Assembly: GCA_036365455.1 (NCBI GenBank)
Contig: JAWQUS010000027.1
Span: 12,884,501-12,948,500 of the forward strand
Source: Macrosoma leucophasiata
Taxonomy: Eukaryota > Arthropoda > Insecta > Lepidoptera > Hedylidae
DNA length: 64,000 bases
Direction of reading: 5' to 3'
Made by a program: the position numbers and the translations under genes. Of this stretch, positions 1-13,600 are shown piece after piece. Within the stretch, counting starts at the first letter, position 1. The number at the start of each line of letters is the position of its first letter. The notes beneath the pieces were generated by a model, which saw only the letters and a list, made by a program, of their open reading frames with translations, had not been told where the DNA came from and did not search any database.

Positions 1-61
1 CATCTAAGTACATACCTAAAAACCAAAGGTCAAAATGCAGATGTGTCGCCTGAGACCTAAG

Positions 62-285
62 GTGTTTTTATGTTATCAGGTTGGGGAACAAGCATACAGT
101 TCACATGGATGGTAAGTGACGATAAGTGCAGCCTATAGACAAAACCGAAAGTTAAAATGTAGATACTAGATACGTTGCCACTCATGAGTAGTCCTCAGGT
201 CTAAGCTGTTGCGACGGCTGTTGTTGCAGACGGTTGCGGCGCCGTGTATTACCACCTGACCGGACACGTATGCATACCTAACTCT
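62..285 (-). repeat. Repeat family A copy (SINE/LINE-tail-like, about 300 bp)
   Basis: This is one of at least eighteen copies of the commonest repeat in the window. On the plus strand this copy reads from a T-rich start through GCAGCCTATAGACA and CAGATACGTTGCCACT to ATTACCACCTGACCGGA. Read on the other strand, complete copies begin TTTACTGGTGGTAGAGCTC and end TTGCCACTTCCATTACAT followed by poly(A), as expected of a retroposed SINE or a LINE 3' end. No tRNA-like head was recognised, so the class is an inference. Confidence 0.7.
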
Positions 286-2395
286 GCAATTGTATTTATT
301 TTTATTTGTTTATTTATATTTAACTAGAACGGACATCAAGTCCAATTACAATTACTCAGATCATGACAAATCAAAACAAAAAAAAATACACAAAATTAAA
401 TTAAAATTATAGGATTTGGTATTGTTCAGAGGATTTCACTGAACTGCAAACACACACTCGCAACAGCCTTCCATCCATCCACAAACAAGTCGAAGTCGGG
501 AAAGGCCTCCAATAGAGCACAGAAGGCAGAGAGCGCGCGCGGAATAAAGGAGTTAGCGTGTGCAATTAGCCGAATAGATGGTACAACGAGGAGTTGGATG
601 GTACAGCCATGTATTATCAATTAAATTAGATAATGCGGTGGCGCCTATGCGTACGTGAAAGCTCCGACACTGGCACACTACCACCAGTAAATCGTACATA
701 CTATCGTAATGTGTTAATAGAATGAGTAAATATAGTCCATTGAAATGTAACATTTTTTAGGCCTTACCTTGCGTTTTTCAGAGGACGCATTTTTTTTTTA
801 ATGTGTAGGGAGGCCGAAGCTTATGCTCAAGTTTGTGGGGTCGCTATCCTTGTCCCCCGGCCGCCATCTTGGTAAAAGAGGTGCAAAGGGTTTTCGCGCA
901 GTATCTTGTAAACGAGCAAGTCTACAGACAATTTAATAAAACATAAAATGTAGCAAATACAATTTTATATCTCATATTGTTTATCGTCATGTGACCAATA
1001 AAAAAGTAATAAGCAAAATTAATTTTCAAAAATCAAGTTTCTGTAATTTGTCGTTGTTGTTCTTTAGATTTAGTTTCTACAGTTGATCTTAACATTCCTA
1101 TGCTATTATTAAACCATTTTTTATCCTTTTCCCCACCACCTATAAGGAAGAGTCTGGATCGCGTTTTTTTATGTGGTATCCCCAGTAAGCCTATTCCTCG
1201 GGCAATTTGTAGAAAAAGTAATATTATTTATTGTTGTATATTGAAAAAGGTCTCACATAGGTAATTAATCTAATTTAAATTGAATAATTTGTCCACCCAT
1301 GAACAATGGCAATGTGTTTGCGACAATACATGCATTAATCACGCGGCGTGGTAACTCGTGTAAATCATTGCGCCTATCCATAATTTTATGGTGAATTTCT
1401 GAAAACATAAGTAATTATTAAAATTATAGCAGCAAAGTACCTATTACAAGTAGGTGCCTATAGGTATATATTTACTAATATTTACAATGTTGACACTGCT
1501 TGTCTTTTTCTTTTAATATTTTTGTTAAATTCTACGCGGATAAAGTCGCGGGCACAGCTAGTCTAAATTAAATACGTTTATTTAAACCGCATTCAACTGT
1601 TTATCAATTGACCATTATTTATTTTTCCCATAACCGATTTTGACGAAACAAGACAGTTTTGACAACGTTCCTAATTGTATTTAAGTAATCCACATGTGAA
1701 AACTTCGTTAAGTAGTTAGTAGTAGTGCGTTAAGTAGTTTCGAAGTTATAACGTACCAGACAGACAGATAGTCAAAAATTCCGAAAATTGATTTTTTTTT
1801 GTTTCTGTTACTCTCTTCTTCTTCTTTAATCGCCCCGTATCAGTTTTTTGGAAAAATATTTATGTAGGTACCTACTACTGTCTTATTATACGAGTAGGTC
1901 TATCCAAGTAAAAGGTGGGTCGTTATCACGAGATGCATGAGAAATCATAATTAATACGATAAAGGACTACATTGTTCGCCTTAGCATGGCAAAGAAAAAA
2001 TATTTCTAGCACTTGTTTTCACTCTTAGATTGCCGTAAAATCTTTTTTCTAGCAGGTACCAGTACCTTGTGGAAAGTATAATAATGAAAAACAAATCTGA
2101 TTTTAAGCTTATAATCAAGCAATAAATATTTTAAGAGAGTACTGTGGGGCTGTGAGCGTAAGCGTATTTTATTTTATTTATTTTATAAGAGAGTAATATT
2201 TTAAGTTATATGATAAGGAATTAATTTTGATGTCAAATTTCTTTCTTTTTTTTCTATCTGATATTTGATATTTTTAATTTATAATAATATGATGGAATTT
2301 ATAGCATAAAAATGTTGTGATGGTTCTGGAACGATGTAGTCCTTTGCCATTAACACTTGACTACGCATATAGTGCTAAACTATACATTATGCAAG

Positions 2396-2573
2396 GGCGT
2401 CGCCAGACGATACAGAGGGGCAGTTAGGCTATAGGAGGGGGCAGGTTGGCTCTAAGCGGAGCATTTTGGTACCTGTACTCATGGCACATATCAGTCTGCT
2501 GTACCTATATTACGCCATTTTTAACTACAGAGAGGGGTAGCTGCCCTCCCCTGCCAACCTCTGGCGATGCCCA
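2396..2573. mobile_element. Small TIR element (about 180 bp)
   Basis: The left end reads GGGCGTCGCCAGA and the right end TCTGGCGATGCCC, an inverted repeat of 13 bp with one mismatch. Just inside both ends are C-rich strings (AGGGGCAG and CTGCCCTCCCC). A related C-rich block that includes the ATAGCCAA string lies at about 55869-56050. There is no coding capacity and no clear target duplication. Confidence 0.5.
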
Positions 2574-3809
2574 TGTGTACAAAGAAAGTATTGTACTGTG
2601 TGAGATAGTCGCGTGTAAAGGGTGAGAATAAACACTGATTATGAGTTATAAACTTTCTTCCCATAAGTTGTATAACTGGAACAAACTTCGAACAACTAAG
2701 CCCACGCAAGTGAAAACATTAGTCGAACGGTTTTGAAATTATTAGCAAAGCTATCTATATGTCTATACTTAGTCTTGGTGGCACCCATCATGGATGGTGC
2801 AATCCAGCATTACATTGCTATAGATTATTTACTTTTGCAGTAGACAGGTAACCTACGAATTTTATGTTATCGAAATCATTAGTTACCTATTTTTTATTTT
2901 CCACATTTTATTCTCGATAATATAATCATCATATTCCGTTAACTCCGATTTACAATCCACGAACTTACGCAATTGTTTCGGTAACTGGAAAATTCACAAT
3001 ATTCATGCAAAGTTAAATTATATTAAAACTGCATACTTAACGTCTTCGAACAATTGTAATTCGAACAGAACATTTTCGAAAGTAATACAGACTCTTTAAA
3101 TAATAAAGGATTGCTACATTCTGTACCATAAAGTTTCTAACTAAGAAATGAGCAGTAACGTTATCCCACTTTGAATATATAATACTCATGCTTTATAAAT
3201 CGAGCTTTCACAATTTGAGACATGGCTCTCACAAGCGGCGAGATTCTAGAACAAAGAAGCGCTCCTAACTCTGCTAAGTGATTGTTCCACCATCCACCTC
3301 ACCCGGAAAGTCGAACAAAGAAGGCAAAACTTTCGGTACTGCGATTTTACGACCCCCTTTCTACCCGTTGAATAATTATTTTAGCATAAAGTCAACATTG
3401 CCAGTATTGGAATGGAAAAATTAATTAGTATTCATGAGTGTTTAATAGGAATATAGGAATAATTAGAACCATTTCACAGCTTTATCGTATTTATTTATCC
3501 TTTAATACGTGAAAACAAATTCATGTTTGTTTACATGATAGTGGTTTCCTATTTGTACCTATCCTAAATTAACATTTGCGATATACTATACGTAGATACG
3601 ACATGTATTAAAATAATACGTTAAAATATATTCTTATAGACATATTCTAAGTTATTTTAAATAAACCGACACAAATTTTCGAATAAAAGGGAATTTGTAT
3701 GTATTCAATAATACTGAAGCATGTAAAAATTGAGATTATGTAGAAGCAACTGCCATAATTACTACTCAAGACATTTTGGCTTGTGATGTAGTTTTGCATG
3801 AAGTTGAGT

Positions 3810-5552
3810 TTAATTGTTGTCTTCCTGGTCCTGTAAAAAAAAGAAAATATATTTATCCTTACGGTAATATTTTTTATAAATTACGCAAACGACTTAACGA
3901 CTTCGACGTGCTGCAAAATATTCAGAATATATAAATTCTGTTATTAAATAACACTTTTGACGTGGATATAATATTTGATTTCACCATTTCTGTAAACATA
4001 ACATTTCTTAGCCTAGGAAAATGTGGTCTAAAAAGTACTCCAAGGTTCTTTGGGTGACATGTTCTATTTTTAAATACCATTAGCACGAATCCAAATTGCG
4101 TTAAACCATCTCTATTGTAGTATGGCAGCGTCGCACATAGAAACAGAAAATCCACATCCTGTTCAGAACAAAAGCAGATCACAAGAGCAGTTTTGGAAAA
4201 AAAATCAACAATGTTTCATACACTGAAAATATTATTTTAGTTTTAACTCGAAAATATCAATATGTTGCCAACGTGCAAGTCTGCGGTTTATCTCTATGCA
4301 TATTTTATATCAAAGTAAGCTTAAAACTCGCCACTTTGATACGATTAAACGTTTACTAGGGTAAATAAACTAAAATACATAGAGCAACACCGGAGGGGAG
4401 TAGCCATATGCAGGCTTTCCTCCCTGTCAAAGTACAAGCCCAAATGGGCATATACCTGTCGCCTAGATGTTTAAATGTATGCGTGAAATTGTTTCTGTAT
4501 TTTGTTAAAGTCAAGGTGTGAGTTTCGTAGTAATAGACAATTTTTGTGTTGTGCGTGTGTGTCGCACGCATTTCCCCCCGCAAAAAATGACAGACTGTTT
4601 TGTATCGGTAATAAACGCTATGGCTACTCCCCTCCAGTCCGCCGCGACCGGTGGCCCGTGTTGCTCTATGCTAAAATACTACGTTGTTTTCAGTAACGAT
4701 ATTTTTTATAAATACACCGCATGTGCATATACAAGGGGTATATCAGAGAGGATTGGATTGGAAATAGACTGGGAACCGATAGCGTGGCGTAGCGTTTCTA
4801 TTAGGTTGGGGAAAAAGTCTCTTCGCATTTTTTAAGATAATTCAAAACATTTTTTAATATAGTTTATTTAAATTTAACTAAAGTATGTATTATATGTACC
4901 ATTTTGTTCGATGACCTTTTGCCATCTTGTAGGTAGGGACATGATCCCATTGCTATAAAAATTTTGGGACTTCTCATCAAAATACCGCGACAAGTGGATT
5001 TGGCACTCCTCTCGTGATGTTAACCTAACATTGCATAAAGAATTCTGAAGAGACCGAAACAGGTGAAAATCTGAAGGTGCAAGGTCAGGACTATACGGCG
5101 GATGCATTAACACCTCCCAGCCAAACTCTCTTAATTTTTGCTGAGTGGCTATAGATGTGTGAGGTCTAGCGTTATCATGATGAAACACCACACCCCTTCT
5201 GTTGATCAATTCCGGCCGCTTTCTCTCAACTTCTTGCTTTAATCTCATCAGTTGTTCGCAGTAGAGTTCAGAATCGATAGTCCTGCCTGGTGGTAATAGC
5301 TCATAATTAATAATTTATTTATTTATTTCATCTTCCAAGTACAATAAAAGTACATGAGGCGGACTTAATGCTAGGTAGCATTCTCTACCAGTCAACCTTA
5401 AGGTAGTGTAGAAAAGTCAATATGGTAGTGCAATTGAAAATTTCGCGAAAGAAAAGAATAAGGCAGTAAGTATAATAAACTTACATTAAACTAAATAGCC
5501 TAATGATATATATTATGATATAAATACACATATAAATACATATTAAATATAA

Positions 5553-5592
<40 letters not shown>

Positions 5593-7561
5593 TGGTAATA
5601 GCTCATAATGAATAATGCCCTTCCAATCCCACCACACACACAACATCACCTTATTGCGAGTTAACCCGGGTTTCGCCACAGTCTGTGAAGCCTGACCGGC
5701 CTTTGACCACGACCTTTTTCGCACGTTCTTGTCGTACGTGATCCACTTTTCATCACAAGTTATCAGCTTCTTCAAAAATGATTCGGTTTCATTACGTCGT
5801 AATAAAGAATCACAAATGAGTACACGGTTCATTAGGTTTCTTTCAGTGAGCTCGTGAGGTACCCAAATATCGAGCTTTTTTTTGTGCCCAGCCTTTTTCA
5901 AATGCACCAAAACTGTTTTGTGATCAATTCTCAGTTCTTCAGCTACGTCGTAACTAATTGCAAAGAATTCTACCCTAGATCAACAAATTAAACTTCAAAC
6001 GATTCAAAATTTGACTTCCATGCCTGTATTACACTCCTTTTCATTTTCTCCTGTAACTTGTGATGAGGTGAACAAATTATTATCTTCAATTAAATCAAAG
6101 GCAGCTGGCTGTGATATGGTGAACCGAGTCATGATTTTTCTTATTTTCAATAGTATACTCCCTTCCATTACTCACATAATCAATTTTTCGTTGCTAACAG
6201 GAACTTTTCCCTCAGAATGGCGTAAAGCCTACATTGTCCCTGTACCCAAAGTTGCTAATCCCTGTTTAGAGAACTGGTTTTCGGCCCAGTCACAGCACTG
6301 CCACTGCGCTACTAAAAATGTCTGAAGACGTTAGGTCAGGTATGGAAGATCGGCGGTTAACTATTCTAGTGTTAATTGATTTTTCTAACGCCTTTAATGC
6401 CGTGGATTATGATATCCTTATTACTATACTAAAGCAAGCTGGCGCCTCATCACTCGTACGGGATTGGTGCTCGGCTTACCTTCACGGTCGCCAGCAGGCG
6501 GTGCGCATCGATCGGGATTTGTCTGATTGGTGTAACTTAACCTCTGGTGTTCCGCAAGGCGGTATACTATCACCTCTCTTATTTTCGTTATTAATCAATT
6601 CCATCACTACTTCTCTCAACTGCTCCTACCATTTGTACGCCGATGATTTACAACTCTACACACAAGCTGATCCGGACAATTTGGCACTTGGAATATCTAG
6701 TATAAACAAAAATCTGGAACAAATTCTATTATGGTCTAAAAAATTTGGTATCACAGTTAATGTCAACAAGTGTCAAGCAATAATTTTGGGCAGTATGTCG
6801 TTTATTAAGAGAATTGATGTAAAACTTCTATCGCCTGTTGTATTTGATAATATTGTAATTCCTTTTTCTCCGTTCGTAAAAAGTTTGGGCTTGTATTTTG
6901 ATTCTAATCTTAATTGGTTTAAACAAGTTATGACAATCAGTCAGAATGTCACTGCTTCGCTGCGGTCTCTGTACAGATTTAAAAATTTCTTACCTACTAG
7001 TACAAAACGATTATTAGTTCAATCTCTTGTGTTACCCATCATTGATTATGCTGATGTCTGCTTTCCGGATCTTTCCCAGGAACTTCTGAATAAATTGGAT
7101 ATCAGTATATTTAAAATACTTAAATAATTGTATTCGCTTCATTTACGGACTCCGAAAATATGATCACATATCGTCTTACCGAAATAAACTGAAGTGGCTT
7201 CCCATCCGGCAACGACGATCTGTCAGGATGCTTTGCTTATTGTTTTCAATCCTTAACGATCCTAATGCTCCCGACTATTTAAAACTCAATTTTCTAATTC
7301 TGGGCGACTCTCACACTCTTAGTCTCCGTTCATCGGAATATCTTGCTCTCCGTCTTCCTTCACACAAAACCGGTTTCATGGCAAACTCTTTCACAGTTTC
7401 GGCAATAAAACTCTGGAATTCGCTACCCGTGGATATAAGAAAAGCGCCTAGTAAATTCACTTTCAAACGTAAGCTCCGTGACTATTATCTTAAGATGCCT
7501 TGAGTTCTTTTCTTTACAATATTGAATTCGTCTTTCTTTTACTAAATTATTATTATGTATG

Positions 7562-7607
<46 letters not shown>

Positions 7608-10600
7608 TTTTATATTTAATATGTATTTATATGTGTATTTATATCATAATATATATCATTAGGCTATTTAGTTTAATGTAAGTTTATTATACTTACTGCC
7701 TTATTCTTTTCTTTCGCGAAATTTTCAATTGCACTACCATATTGACTTTTCTACACTACCTTAAGGTTGACTGGTAGAGAATGCTACCTAGCATTAAGTC
7801 CGCCTCATGTACTTTTATTGTACTTGGAAGATGAAATAAATAAATAAATTATTCATTATGAGCTATTACCACCAGGCAGGACGATCGATTCTGAACTCTA
7901 CTGCGAACAACTGATGAGATTAAAGCAAGAAGTTGAGAGAAAGCGGCCGGAATTGATCAACAGAAGGGGTGTGGTGTTTCATCATGATAACGCTAGACCT
8001 CACAAATCTATAGCCACACAGCAAAAATTAAGAGATTTTGGCTAGGAGGTGTAAATGCATCCGCCGTATAGTCCTGACCTTGCACCTTCAGATTTCCACC
8101 TGTTTCGGTCTCTTCAGAATTCTTCATGCAATGTTAGGTTAACATCACGAGAGGACTGCCAAATCCACTTGTCGCGGTATTTTGATGAGAAGTCCCAAAA
8201 TTTTTATAGCAATGGGATCATGTCCCTACCTACAAGATGGCAAAAGGTTATCGAACAAAATGGTACATATAATACATACTTTAGTTAAATTTAAATAAAC
8301 TATATTCAAAAATGTTTTGAATTACCTTAAAAAATGTGAAGAAACTTTTCCCCAACCTAATATAATGCGAAAAGACTTTTTCCCCAACCTATTATTTTGA
8401 AATGTAAACTGGCTTTCTTTGCACTACATCAAACCAAAAGCGATAGCGAGACGCGAAGTGAAAGCGAACCGATGATGATGATTGTATTTACTTACAAATA
8501 CTTTTTTTTTAACTTCAGAATCTGTTTCACTTCACATTTTCCCTGAAGTCTTTGGGTTGTTTGAACACCACAAGAATGAAGTGGTCTCCCGCCACTTTTT
8601 TTTTATGTTATGAAAGTAGCAAACAAGCATGCAGTTCACAATAATGTTAAGTGATGACTGCAGCCTATAGACACTCACACAAAGACCAGAGGTCAAAATG
8701 CAGATGCGTTATCACTTCTAATGCCTTAGGTGTTACGCCTCTGTGCCGAGCCGTACATCAAAAAATTAATATATAAACCAGTAAAAAATTATCTACCACG
8801 TTTCGCTTTCTCTACAAATTCGGTTTGCTTTACCTAGTTTGAAGTCTCCACTTAGCTTCACGTTTTCGGTTCGGTTCGGTTCGCTGTTATGTTTGACATA
8901 TTGAGCTTCACAGAATGTAGGGGTATAATATCTTGAAATTAATACTCACAGTAGGATCGCAGTCAGCACAATGCCAGGAATAACCTCGCTTTTTGGGATT
9001 CTTGTTAAGAGGCGGCTCCAAGCAAGTGAAGTGGTATCTTTTGTAACATTCGTCACACCTGCATCATACGTTGGAATTATGTAAACTAGACTATACTTTT
9101 AATTGCAATTTACAAATAACGATATTTAATTATTCATACTGTGATTAATTAAAAATCACAGTATTTCAATTGCCTCCCCAATTCCCTATGGGAGACATAT
9201 CCTAAGAGTAGAGATGTCAAGGGAGACAGAATAAATTTGCATTTTACCTTTTCACTTATTCTGTCAACCACTTATTCAAAGCCCGACGTCGGCAATTGCA
9301 GTTTATCAAAAAGTTTCCAAGGACTTGTAGAAAACAAGTCAAAACGAATGGATATCTAACGAGCGTTTTGTCGCATTTATAGAAATAGTAAATAAGGGGT
9401 GGCATGGAACTGTTATACTTCGGGGAGCCACAACACAATACAGGTTGGATCAAACCCTGCCTTAGAGAGAAATGCACACGTACCGAACGAGATTGGAGAC
9501 ATCACCGGACTGCAGGCAGACGTCGCAGTTTGTCATCGGCGCTAACGTCGGCGGTGCTGTTTCCCCTCCACCGCTACGCCGCGGGCGACTCTCGCGCGAC
9601 CTCTGTGTAACAAAGAACATTGCTCTTTCTAGCTGGAATCTTGCTTGCACAGGAGTGTTCTGAACCTATAAACTAGAATACAATAAGAACAGTATATTTA
9701 AATATATATTTTTTATATAAGAGAGTAAAGCCGAAAAAAGAAATGACATGAGATGACCGTCTTGTTAATAGAATTGTCAATCGCCATCGCCTTAATTTAG
9801 TATTAACCGTTATGTGCAAAACGAAAAAACGACATAACATTAACTAAAATTGATAGTCGGAAATTGTTCAGAATAGTTTTAACTATTATTTTAAGAACTG
9901 TGCATGAAGTGGGAACAACTCCATACATTTTTGGACCATCTCCTTTAGGTCTTATATATTATTATAGCAACCAACTCACCTTAGGTTTCGTAACTATTGG
10001 TTCCGGTGGTTTTTCCTGCGGTTCATTAGGTTGCTTGTAATTAGAAAAGATTATAATAAGTTGCGGCACAGACAGACATAATGTGTACGAAGTAAATAAT
10101 GCATAAACTGCTATGTGTATGATATGTTCTTAGGTTTTCGCGAGCTAGTGTAGCTCGCGAATTGAAATAAAACTATTTTTACGGATTTATCTCGCGTAAA
10201 TGCCAGAATTTTGTAATGGAATATTACTTTTAATGGGTCTTAAATACTGATGAATCTTTTTATATGGAACGCTACGCAAGGCGTTTACGAAATCGATGGA
10301 GGTAGCTACATATAATTTTTTCAAACTTCTGTCAGACAAATGTCACCTCAGTCTGCCCGGGACCACGGAAGCTGAAAAGCGACCGAAACGTCGGGTTGAT
10401 TTTAAAAATCATTTTAGTTTAATATACGCGAGATAAATCCGTAAAAATAGTTTTATTTCAATGCTATGTGTATGTAAAATGTATAGTGTCAAGGAGGTTT
10501 AAATACCTATTGCTATAGCAAGAAAATCAAAATTGTTGCGACTAACGTGACTTACGCATCATAAACAAAGTTAATATAGACCTGTTTTACAGTATAAACG

Positions 10601-13600
10601 AATATCGCCAACATATACCCTGTAATTTTTTGTTTAACAACTTTGTGTGTATTCATGCCAAATAACAGCTTTCTGATGCTTAGAAAACCCTGAGCTAAGC
10701 TATAGATAATACAAGTAGTGTACCTTATAGGCTACGAAACGTTATTGGCGGTTCGTAGTTAACCGAAAGTAGGTAATAAATCAGTGTTATTTTGTCTGTG
10801 TATACTTACAGATGTGGTAGCGAGTGGATCGGGTGGTATGGGCAGTTCCGGCGGCGGCGCAGGCGCAAGTGGCGTCGGCGGCGGCGGTGGCGATGCTTTA
10901 GCAGATTCTTGCTCAGCTTGCTACAAGCCAATTCTTTTTTAATTCGGGCGTAATATGTAAACCTAAACTAGAATTGGTTATTATAATTGCGTCGTCATAC
11001 ATAGCATAATTATGCTATGTAAGAAGACGCTATAACGCTATTACGCTGTCGCTGTACCAATATAAAGGTGGCGCTACTGGTAAAGTGCTATAGCAGCTAA
11101 TAGTTGGTTTTTTTTTACGGACTTATTTTGGCAGTTCCTATATGCGATGTTACGGGCTCTGTTTATGAGTATAGTAATGTTTTTTTTTAAGTAATATCAA
11201 AATGAAAACCATCACCAAGGCTATAAAATAAAAAAGGATACCCTTGCGCCCGTGAGAACAGTGACATTTACGTCAAAATCTGTCTAACCTTCCGTACATA
11301 TGCGTATTACGAGGGTGGATCCAAAAGTTCGAAGCCCGACCAAGAAAATGAAAGAAAAGTGGGTCTAATTTTATTTTTATTCTTCGACATAGTCTCCATC
11401 TAGCACATCGAGACTACGAAAGAGACAATCGGCTAGTTTCTACTTCGTAGAGCGTTGTCTCTATTGCACACTGCCTACGTAAGCAATCAGTCCAGTATTG
11501 GTTCAAATTTAATCAAAATGGTCGACAAACGTCACATAGGTAGGTAAGATGCGAAAAAGATAACGCTCTACAGACCCGAAATAAGCCGAAGTCTCCTTCC
11601 TAAGGTCGATGTGCATTATACGAGTATCATTTCTGGAATATTGATCAAAAATTAAGGTACAATTTTAGTTCTACATTTGATACGATTTACTTGAATACGT
11701 AAGTACTATGTTTAACCTTACACCTGGGTATATTTATTCTATAAATTTCTAATGACAAACACTACCGATTAGATAATACAAAAAATTAATACATACCTTG
11801 GAAAGTTTTTTCATGACAGCTGGTGGAGGTCCGTCATTACTATCTGTTGGTACGTAGAACATCTGAGCACCCGCAGATCCATCTGGTTTTGGGATAGGTT
11901 TGATCTGCAATATAAAAATGATTCAAATAATTATCAATGGACAGTATATCCTAGATTTGAGACTGTCTGTCTGTTTTGCCGGGTCTGTCTATTTTTATGA
12001 TGCCAAAACATGCGTATATGCAATGCGTAGAGACATCCTCTTCACATCGACATTGAAATCTTTCTATTTCATCTTGGAGTAAATAGGAAACACAATTAAA
12101 AAGATTTTAAAAGATGCCTTGGAATTAATAACCTTTGTTTTCGAAATGGGATAAATATTAATTAAAGACTTATTTTGCTATCTATATGGCAAGTTTATCA
12201 AACTAAATTATAATTTGGTCCTAATCGGTCAAACAAAACCATAATACATGAGTTTTCTCATTGTTACATCACAGTGCAGACTGACTTATTTGTCTATAAA
12301 ACCAATCGATTTAATTTATGAAGAAACATAGAATATTACATGTAGATATACATATACGTAACAAGTTAATATGATAAAGATAGCAATAGCTTACTTTAAT
12401 CGTAATACGCGGATGAGGCAAATGCGGATTTTCCATATCTTGAGTCTTCTTCTTCCTCTTATGTTTATGAGATTTAGATGGTGACCGCAATAAGTCCGGA
12501 GAATATCTTGATCTATGCTTCTCTTTCCTTCTCTTCCTGTTTGCCTTATAAGTAGCGATGTCCGATGACAAATTAGCTAACGTACTTTCAATCGAACTCT
12601 CGATTGTCTTGCTGTCTCGCTCTTTGGAGTCATTGAGGAGCGCGGAAAATGAAAGATTTTGAGAGAACGAAGTACCGTCGTCTCTTTTCCCTGACGTAAT
12701 ATTTGCAGATTCACTGGAGTTTTCATTATGAGAGTCGTCGGGACTATCCGCTACTATAGGGGTGATCGACATAAGGGGGGTATTTGTCAAAATTGGAGAT
12801 GTGAAACTGCGTTTGTGCGGCTTTTTCATTTGCCCATCGCCCTCCCCGCCAGAGGTATATTCTTTTTGCTTCGACCCTTTTCCCTTTTTGTCTTTTTTTG
12901 TTTTCACCTCCATTGTTTCAATACCGTCACTGCTGAATTCGAAAGGCTTTATAGTCACTTTGATTGGGGAAATGTTTTCGGATGACATAGAACTATTCAC
13001 TTTTATAGATTTGTCCATTTTGTGTGTGTGCGTCTTCTGTAATTTCGGTTTGAGGGGAGGAGAATTAGGCACGGAGCCGGGACTGTGCGGTTCGGATATT
13101 ATAGCTCCGTCCTTGCTGTAACGAATGCGTGATCGACGCGGTATTTTCTTCTCCAGAACTTCGGGCTCAGAGTCCGAAGTTTTATCGCACTCTGAACACT
13201 GCCTGTGGGACCAAAGGAAAAAAATATAGTTACATAATAAATAAAACTACCTACACATAAATACCATAAAGATATCTAAGATCCTCGTGGATGGATAATT
13301 GTGATCTTGGCTTACGAAACGGAATAAGTACTTCAGCAAATGAAAGAACCAATGTCACATCTTACTTTGTTTTGACGTATTCGACTTCAAGACATCGCAA
13401 GTATTATAGAAGTCTTACTTTAATACGTCTTTGACTTAAGTATTTAGAATATCGCCTTACCGTACAGCCTACTCTAGGGCTAAGGTGATCGCTGCAGCTC
13501 CTGGCGCTGTTTGGGACACCGCCCATCTACAGTACTCATCAAGAAATATTGCACATCGAGACTACGAAAGAGACAATCGGCTAGTTTCTACTTCGTAGAG

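Larger units (their letters stand above)
1..3809. other. Repeat-rich stretch without a recognisable gene
   Basis: No open frame here shows protein-family similarity or splice-phase support. The stretch holds a degraded copy of repeat family A (about 62-285, with a fragment at 631-690), a Helitron-like 3' end reading CACAGCTAG|T near 1553-1561, a small terminal-inverted-repeat element at 2396-2573, and AT-rich DNA. The lower part must contain the PHF14 3' UTR: on the minus strand an AATAAA lies near 3490, about 320 bp past the proposed stop codon. The rest looks like ordinary intergenic DNA. Confidence 0.6.
4801..8391. mobile_element. Mirrored mariner/LINE composite in PHF14 last intron
   Basis: The outer ends form a mariner-type inverted repeat: TTAGGTTGGGGAAAAAGTC at 4801 and GACTTTTTCCCCAACCTA ending at 8391. 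Inside, the order is: mariner C-terminus on minus (4801-5314), a 5'-truncated LINE tail on minus (5315-5590), mariner N-terminus on minus (5591-5985), a LINE ORF2 remnant plus its 3' UTR on plus (5986-7855), and a second mariner C-terminus on plus ending in CCAACCTAA at 8360. The left arm (4801-5590) and right arm (about 7556-8360) are close reverse complements. Confidence 0.8.

Noticed and set aside
12728..13121. Plus-strand frames opposite PHF14 exon 15
   Set aside because: Shadows of the minus-strand coding exon, whose phase and splice sites are consistent.
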